In this document: positions 7,554 through 10,053 of the stretch, in pieces
Layout: each line of letters starts with the position of its first letter
How positions within the stretch are numbered: the stretch's first letter is position 1
Source: Thermoplasmata archaeon
Lineage (GTDB): Archaea; Thermoplasmatota; Thermoplasmata; RBG-16-68-12; JAGMCJ01
Length of the DNA stretch: 10,053 nt
Direction: 5' to 3'
Assembly (NCBI GenBank): GCA_023129265.1
Contig: JAGMCJ010000048.1
Location: 1 to 10,053 of the forward strand
Position numbers and translations under genes: made by a program
Notes under the pieces: generated by a model
Seen by the model: only the letters and a program-made list of their open reading frames with translations
The model's database searches: none
What the model was told of the DNA's origin: nothing

Positions 7554-7640
7554 TTTTCACCCTTTATGATTGTCAGGTTGTAGACTGCTTTGTGCAATCG
7601 TTCGAGAGGCTGGTTCCATGCACCCTTTTGAGGTAATGGG

Positions 7641-8216
7641 ATGCACCGAACTAGTCCGAGAGGTAAAGAGTGGAGGAGATATAAAGAAGTAGAAGTTCCG
7701 TGGGCGAGCTACGACGAATACAGACTGAATGAGTGCTCCAGGATACTAGACCTGACCAATCTTTTCGGTGAAATGGACAGGCCCGTACGGAGGAGGGAGT
7801 TCAGAGTATCCAGTCTTGCAGTGCTGTTGCTGTTCAAGATACTCTTCAATCTCTCCTACAGGACGATAGCGAGCGCCAACAAGGATTTGGGAATGTACAA
7901 AGCACTGGGAATGAAGAGAGCACCGTGCTACAAGACCATACAGAACACCATGAGACACCTGACCGCGAGAGGGCTCGAGAGAGTGAGCAGGAGACTGCCT
8001 CCCGAGAGCACGGAACTGGCATCCGTGGATGCCAGCGGCATGAAGACCACGAGACGGGGAGCATGGGTCATCGTCCGGTTCAGGAGGCGTGAGAGGTGGA
8101 GGGACTTCAAGAAGGTCCACATATTCGTGGACCTCGTCTCCAAGAAGATAATACACTGTCTCGTCACGAAGGGAACGAGCTCCGATCATCCTCAGTTGAG
8201 GAGGATACTCAGGAGG
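7641..8216 (+). pseudogene. Truncated DDE transposase (IS5-like), catalytic domain cut
   Basis: About 192 codons starting at ATG 7641, preceded by a weak GAGG site. Residues ~30-115 form the helical N-terminal domain (RRREFRVSSLAVLLLFKILF, SYRTIASANKDLG, LGMKRAPCYKTIQNTMRHL). ASVDASGMKTT at 127-137 supplies the first catalytic Asp (D130), and VHIFVDLVSKKIIHCLVTKG followed by SDHPQLRRILRR matches the IS5-type segment leading to the second Asp. That second Asp and the Glu are missing: near 8205-8217 the homology stops and the same DNA becomes an IS200-type transposase read on the other strand. The open frame continues by chance to 8360. The element is therefore inactive, cut by another element or by a later deletion. 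It is divergent from the glycosyltransferase gene, with 87 bases between them. Confidence 0.72.
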
Positions 8217-8401
8217 TGCAGGTGGTCCGTCATCACCTCCAGGGCGTGCAGTCGCATTCCCTCCTTCTTGGCGATGCTCTCGATCAGGTTTCTCAGGCAT
8301 CGGGCGATGTCCTCCCGCGCGAAGGCCCTGCGTCGGTACTTGGGCACCAATATTATGTGATAGGACGTCTGTCCATAAGCGTGGCTATAGCTGCTTAGCA
8401 T
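8213..8401 (-). pseudogene. Truncated IS200/IS605-type TnpA (HUH, Y1 transposase), N-terminal part
   Basis: About 63 codons from ATG 8401. The sequence SYHIILVPKYRRRAF at 13-27, LIESIAKKEGM around 40-50, and LEVMTDHLHLL at the end are the hallmark of IS200-like single-strand transposases: YHI..PKYRR near the start and the metal-binding His-Leu-His at 8216-8224. The part with the catalytic tyrosine is missing; just after the HLH motif the sequence switches to the antisense of the IS5-like transposase at 7641-8216. A GC-rich terminal hairpin sits just upstream at 8417-8453, as expected for the left end of such an element. Without the Tyr helix it cannot work; it could only be moved by a related TnpA elsewhere if both ends existed, and I see no right end. 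Confidence 0.8.
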
Positions 8402-8416
8402 TTGGTCACTTCCTGG

Positions 8417-8453
8417 GCACCCCGAACGGGGTCTGCAGCGAGACCTGGGGTGC
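8417..8453. repeat. Imperfect palindrome, likely left-end hairpin of the IS200-like element
   Basis: GCACCCC (8417-8423) pairs perfectly with GGGGTGC (8447-8453); inside, GGTCT (8430-8434) pairs with AGACC (8441-8445). An alternative small hairpin is ACCCC-GAAC-GGGGT (8419-8432). It lies 16 bases before the TnpA start codon, where IS200/IS605 elements carry the subterminal hairpin recognised by TnpA (family knowledge). It also marks where the methyltransferase reading frame stops making sense. Confidence 0.7.
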
Positions 8454-8465
8454 ATAGACCCTATT

Positions 8466-8780
8466 TCTTTGCAGACAAAAAAGCAGCGTGCAATAGAGCT
8501 CGAAAAACCTCACGTGGTAAGCGCTTGGTCTGAGACCCTCTGGGACTTTGACCTCAAGGATTCCATTCATCTTCGGGATTCTATGGAACTCCATCATCGT
8601 TTCTTCCCAGTTCCAGAGATGTTCCAGGACCGAAAAGCAGGTGATGTGATCGAAGGTCTCATCCTTGAAAGGTAGCGGTTTGGCTAGGTCAATCACCACG
8701 TCTACACCTTATGCTTCCATCAGATCCGCGTTCACCCAGTCCTCTCGAATGTCACCTCCGTAACCAGCGTTGAGCTTCAT
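8466..8780 (-). pseudogene. Broken SAM-dependent methyltransferase, N-terminal part, with in-frame stop
   Basis: From an ATG at 8780 the minus strand reads MKLNAGYGGDIREDWVNADL, a decayed form of the class I methyltransferase opening (usually LNLGCG.D, here with Tyr in place of Cys). A TAA at 8709-8711 interrupts the frame, after which GVDVVIDLAKPLPFKDETFD, CFSVLEHL, NWEETMMEFHRI and ILEVKVPEG continue it perfectly: the acidic post-I residue, the LPF.D.TFD box and the LEHL motif are all present. The frame reaches AYHVRFFELY and then runs into the IS200-like terminal hairpin at about 8455. ATG 8819 is an alternative upstream start in the same frame. The missing C-terminal part may be the piece at 6084-6275. 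Such enzymes often sit in surface-glycan clusters. The gene is dead through both a stop codon and truncation, unless the stop is a sequencing error. Confidence 0.8.
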
Positions 8781-8819
8781 TTCCTCGGTGCCTTCCACAT
8801 TCGCTCGAGATTCCACCAT

Positions 8820-8975
8820 GATGTCAGCTCCTGCCAACGGTCGGGACTTCTCCTCACCGATATTCTACATTCAATCAAGAAAGAGGACGCTGAGTACGTG
8901 TACTCCAACTACTTCCACGAATCCGATCCTAGAGATGGTCCTTCCACAATCTTGCTCAGGAATCTGGACGAGTAG
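8820..8975 (+). pseudogene. Possible tail of an unrecognised plus-strand gene
   Basis: The plus strand has an open frame ending in TAG at 8973-8975 with natural-looking charged content: LLLTDILHSIKKEDAEYVYS, then HESDPRDGPSTILLRNLDE. The opposite strand offers only a hydrophobic frame of the kind usually seen antisense to an acidic coding stretch. There is no start in this part; upstream the frame overlaps the methyltransferase remnant on the other strand, so the front of the gene would already be lost. I do not recognise the family, and the call rests on composition alone. Confidence 0.3.
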
Positions 8976-9010
8976 ACTAATGACTCTGTTCGACATTTAC
9001 GCAATCACAA

Positions 9011-9020
9011 TGTTTTTATA
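9011..9020 (+). promoter_or_regulatory. TATA box of smc
   Basis: TGTTTTTATA is the strongest TATA-like element in the gap before smc. The expected transcription start is around 9042, giving a leader of roughly 95-100 bases to the TTG at 9140. That is long compared with the leaderless or short-leader genes elsewhere in the window. The predicted start falls at the beginning of the inverted repeat at 9042-9060. Confidence 0.55.
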
Positions 9021-9041
9021 CCCATATTCTATTCACTGCTT

Positions 9042-9060
9042 GTCCGACGATTTGTCGGAC
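9042..9060. promoter_or_regulatory. Perfect inverted repeat at the predicted smc transcription start (operator or leader hairpin)
   Basis: GTCCGAC (9042-9048) and GTCGGAC (9054-9060) are perfect inverted 7-base arms around GATTT. The repeat sits about 22 bases downstream of the TATA box. It could be an operator for a dimeric repressor, or a stem at the 5' end of the mRNA. The symmetry is seen directly; the role is inferred. Confidence 0.5.
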
Positions 9061-9139
9061 CAATAGAAGGGAAAAATGGGGTGCAGCATCGACAGACTAG
9101 CTAGCCATATCATGCGTTTTTCCCCGGCAGGTGATACGC

Positions 9140-10053
9140 TTGTATCTCAAGGAAATACAGCTGGAGAACTTCAAGTCCTTCAAGCGGATGAGGATTCCAC
9201 TTCTGAAGGGCTATTCAACGGTGACAGGTCCGAACGGAAGCGGGAAGTCGAACATCGCGGACGCGATTCTCTTTGTGCTCGGGCCCAGAAGCTCAAGGGT
9301 GATCCGAGCGGGAAAGCTGACCGACCTCATCTTCAACGGAGGGAAGTCCAAGCGGCCCGCCAAGTACACGAGGGTGTCATTGATATTCGACAACGAGGAC
9401 AGGTTATTCCCGGTCGACACAGACGAGGTGAAGCTGACGAGATACGTGAACCGCTCACCTTCCGTGGAGGGAGGCTACAACTCGTATTTCTACATCAACG
9501 ACAGGCGGTCCAAACTCTCCGAGTTCGATTCCTTGCTCGCACACGCCAGGATAAGCGCGGACGGCTACAACATAGTGCAGCAAGGGGATGTCGCCAACAT
9601 CGTTCAGATGGGCAATGTAGAGAGAAGGAAAATCCTGGACTCCATGGCTGGCATCTCGGAATACGACGAGGACATAGAGAAGGCCGACAGGAAGAGAACA
9701 GGCGTCGAGGAGAACGTGTCAAGGATTGAGATAATACTCGATGAGATAAAGAGACAGATCCGCCAGCTCGGAAGGGACAGATCAGGCGCCCTCAAGCACA
9801 AGGAAATCAAGGACAGAATGGACCTCGCCAACAAGCAGATAATCTACAAGAACAAGGAGATGCTCGAGCATCAGGTCATCGGAACGCTGAAGCAAATCGA
9901 GAAGTTCGAGTCGGAGAAGGAGAACCTGCGGAAGAGGAGGCAGGAGCTCTCTCAGCTGCTGGAAGAGGCCAAGCGGGAGCTGGAGGACTTCGAGAACAAG
10001 ATGGTCGAGAAGGGCGGGGACGAAGTTAGGAAGCTCAAGCAGAGCATCGACGA
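9140..10053 (+). CDS. smc: Chromosome segregation ATPase SMC, N-terminal part (3' end beyond window)
   Basis: The first 304 codons of SMC, the ATP-driven condensin subunit that organises and segregates the chromosome. I choose a TTG start (9140-9142): AGGTGAT at 9129-9135 is an exact match to the anti-Shine-Dalgarno sequence, four bases away, and the protein then begins MYLKEIQLENFKSF, the usual SMC opening. GTG 9131 is in frame but overlaps the ribosome binding site; an in-frame TAG lies further upstream near 9100. Walker A is GPNGSGKSN at 30-38; NIVQQGDV at 144-151 supplies the Q-loop; RRKILDSMAGISEYD at 162-176 is the conserved element before the coiled coil, which begins around 180 and fills the rest with charged heptad-like sequence. 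The ABC signature and Walker B would be in the C-terminal head, outside the window. Expected partners are the ScpA/ScpB kleisin proteins. The long leader holds a perfect inverted repeat. Confidence 0.96.
   Translation, partial: MYLKEIQLENFKSFKRMRIPLLKGYSTVTGPNGSGKSNIADAILFVLGPRSSRVIRAGKLTDLIFNGGKSKRPAKYTRVSLIFDNEDRLFPVDTDEVKLTRYVNRSPSVEGGYNSYFYINDRRSKLSEFDSLLAHARISADGYNIVQQGDVANIVQMGNVERRKILDSMAGISEYDEDIEKADRKRTGVEENVSRIEIILDEIKRQIRQLGRDRSGALKHKEIKDRMDLANKQIIYKNKEMLEHQVIGTLKQIEKFESEKENLRKRRQELSQLLEEAKRELEDFENKMVEKGGDEVRKLKQSID

Noticed and set aside
7746..8300. A 184-codon minus-strand open frame across the IS5-like transposase
   Set aside because: It is antisense to clear transposase motifs on the plus strand and continues without meaning into the IS200-like region; its composition (Pro, Arg, Glu rich) is that of a shadow frame.
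8709..8711. Recoding of the TAA in the methyltransferase as a sense codon
   Set aside because: The gene is also truncated by an element end, so there is nothing to gain from read-through; TAA is not a known recoded stop in archaea, unlike TAG for pyrrolysine.
9076..9729. A plus-strand open frame of 217 codons starting at ATG 9076
   Set aside because: It overlaps smc in another frame, its translation is an Arg, Gln and Glu rich string without motifs, and the smc frame carries Walker A, the Q-loop and the other conserved head motifs.
1..10053. CRISPR array, toxin-antitoxin pair or a new defence system
   Set aside because: No regularly spaced short repeats, and no adjacent small gene pair with recognisable features; the only non-housekeeping content is mobile-element debris and glycan-related genes.

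Overview
This window most likely comes from an archaeon, probably a euryarchaeote. I lean towards Thermoplasmatota on the style of the surface proteins, but the sequence alone does not prove it. The intact protein genes have AT-rich TATA-like boxes placed as in archaea. Two genes look leaderless, with the TATA box about 27 bases before the ATG. The others carry GGAGG- or AGGTGAT-type ribosome binding sites. Native genes are moderately GC-rich; one glycosyltransferase gene is strikingly AT-rich.

Layout. (1) Bases 1-3786, minus strand: two tandem paralogous genes for large secreted or membrane-anchored surface proteins. The upstream copy is complete (1085 residues: signal peptide, six propeller-like blades, about six Ig-like repeats, three C-terminal membrane helices). 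The downstream copy is cut by the window edge and shares a 192-base perfectly identical tract with the first. (2) Bases 3988-6055, plus strand: an extended-SDR nucleotide-sugar epimerase and a WecB-type UDP-N-acetylglucosamine 2-epimerase, each with its own promoter. They would supply activated sugars for surface glycan or protein glycosylation; the surface protein has about twenty N-X-S/T sequons. (3) Bases 6084-8780: a gene graveyard. It holds three truncated transposase genes (two DDE, IS4/IS5-like; one HUH, IS200-like with its terminal hairpin), a probably intact AT-rich GT4 glycosyltransferase, and two pieces of what looks like a single SAM methyltransferase gene lying in the correct order and orientation at the two outer ends. 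(4) Bases 9140-10053, plus strand: the start of smc (chromosome condensation ATPase), read from a TTG codon behind a strong ribosome binding site, with a perfect inverted repeat just downstream of its TATA box.

Reading as a whole: a surface-protein and sugar-nucleotide locus next to a hot spot where mobile elements broke a native methyltransferase gene and a foreign glycosyltransferase settled, bounded by the housekeeping gene smc. I did not find a CRISPR array, an RNA gene, or a clearly new defence or metabolic system. The most noteworthy observations are the split methyltransferase around the glycosyltransferase island and the homogenised tandem surface-protein genes.
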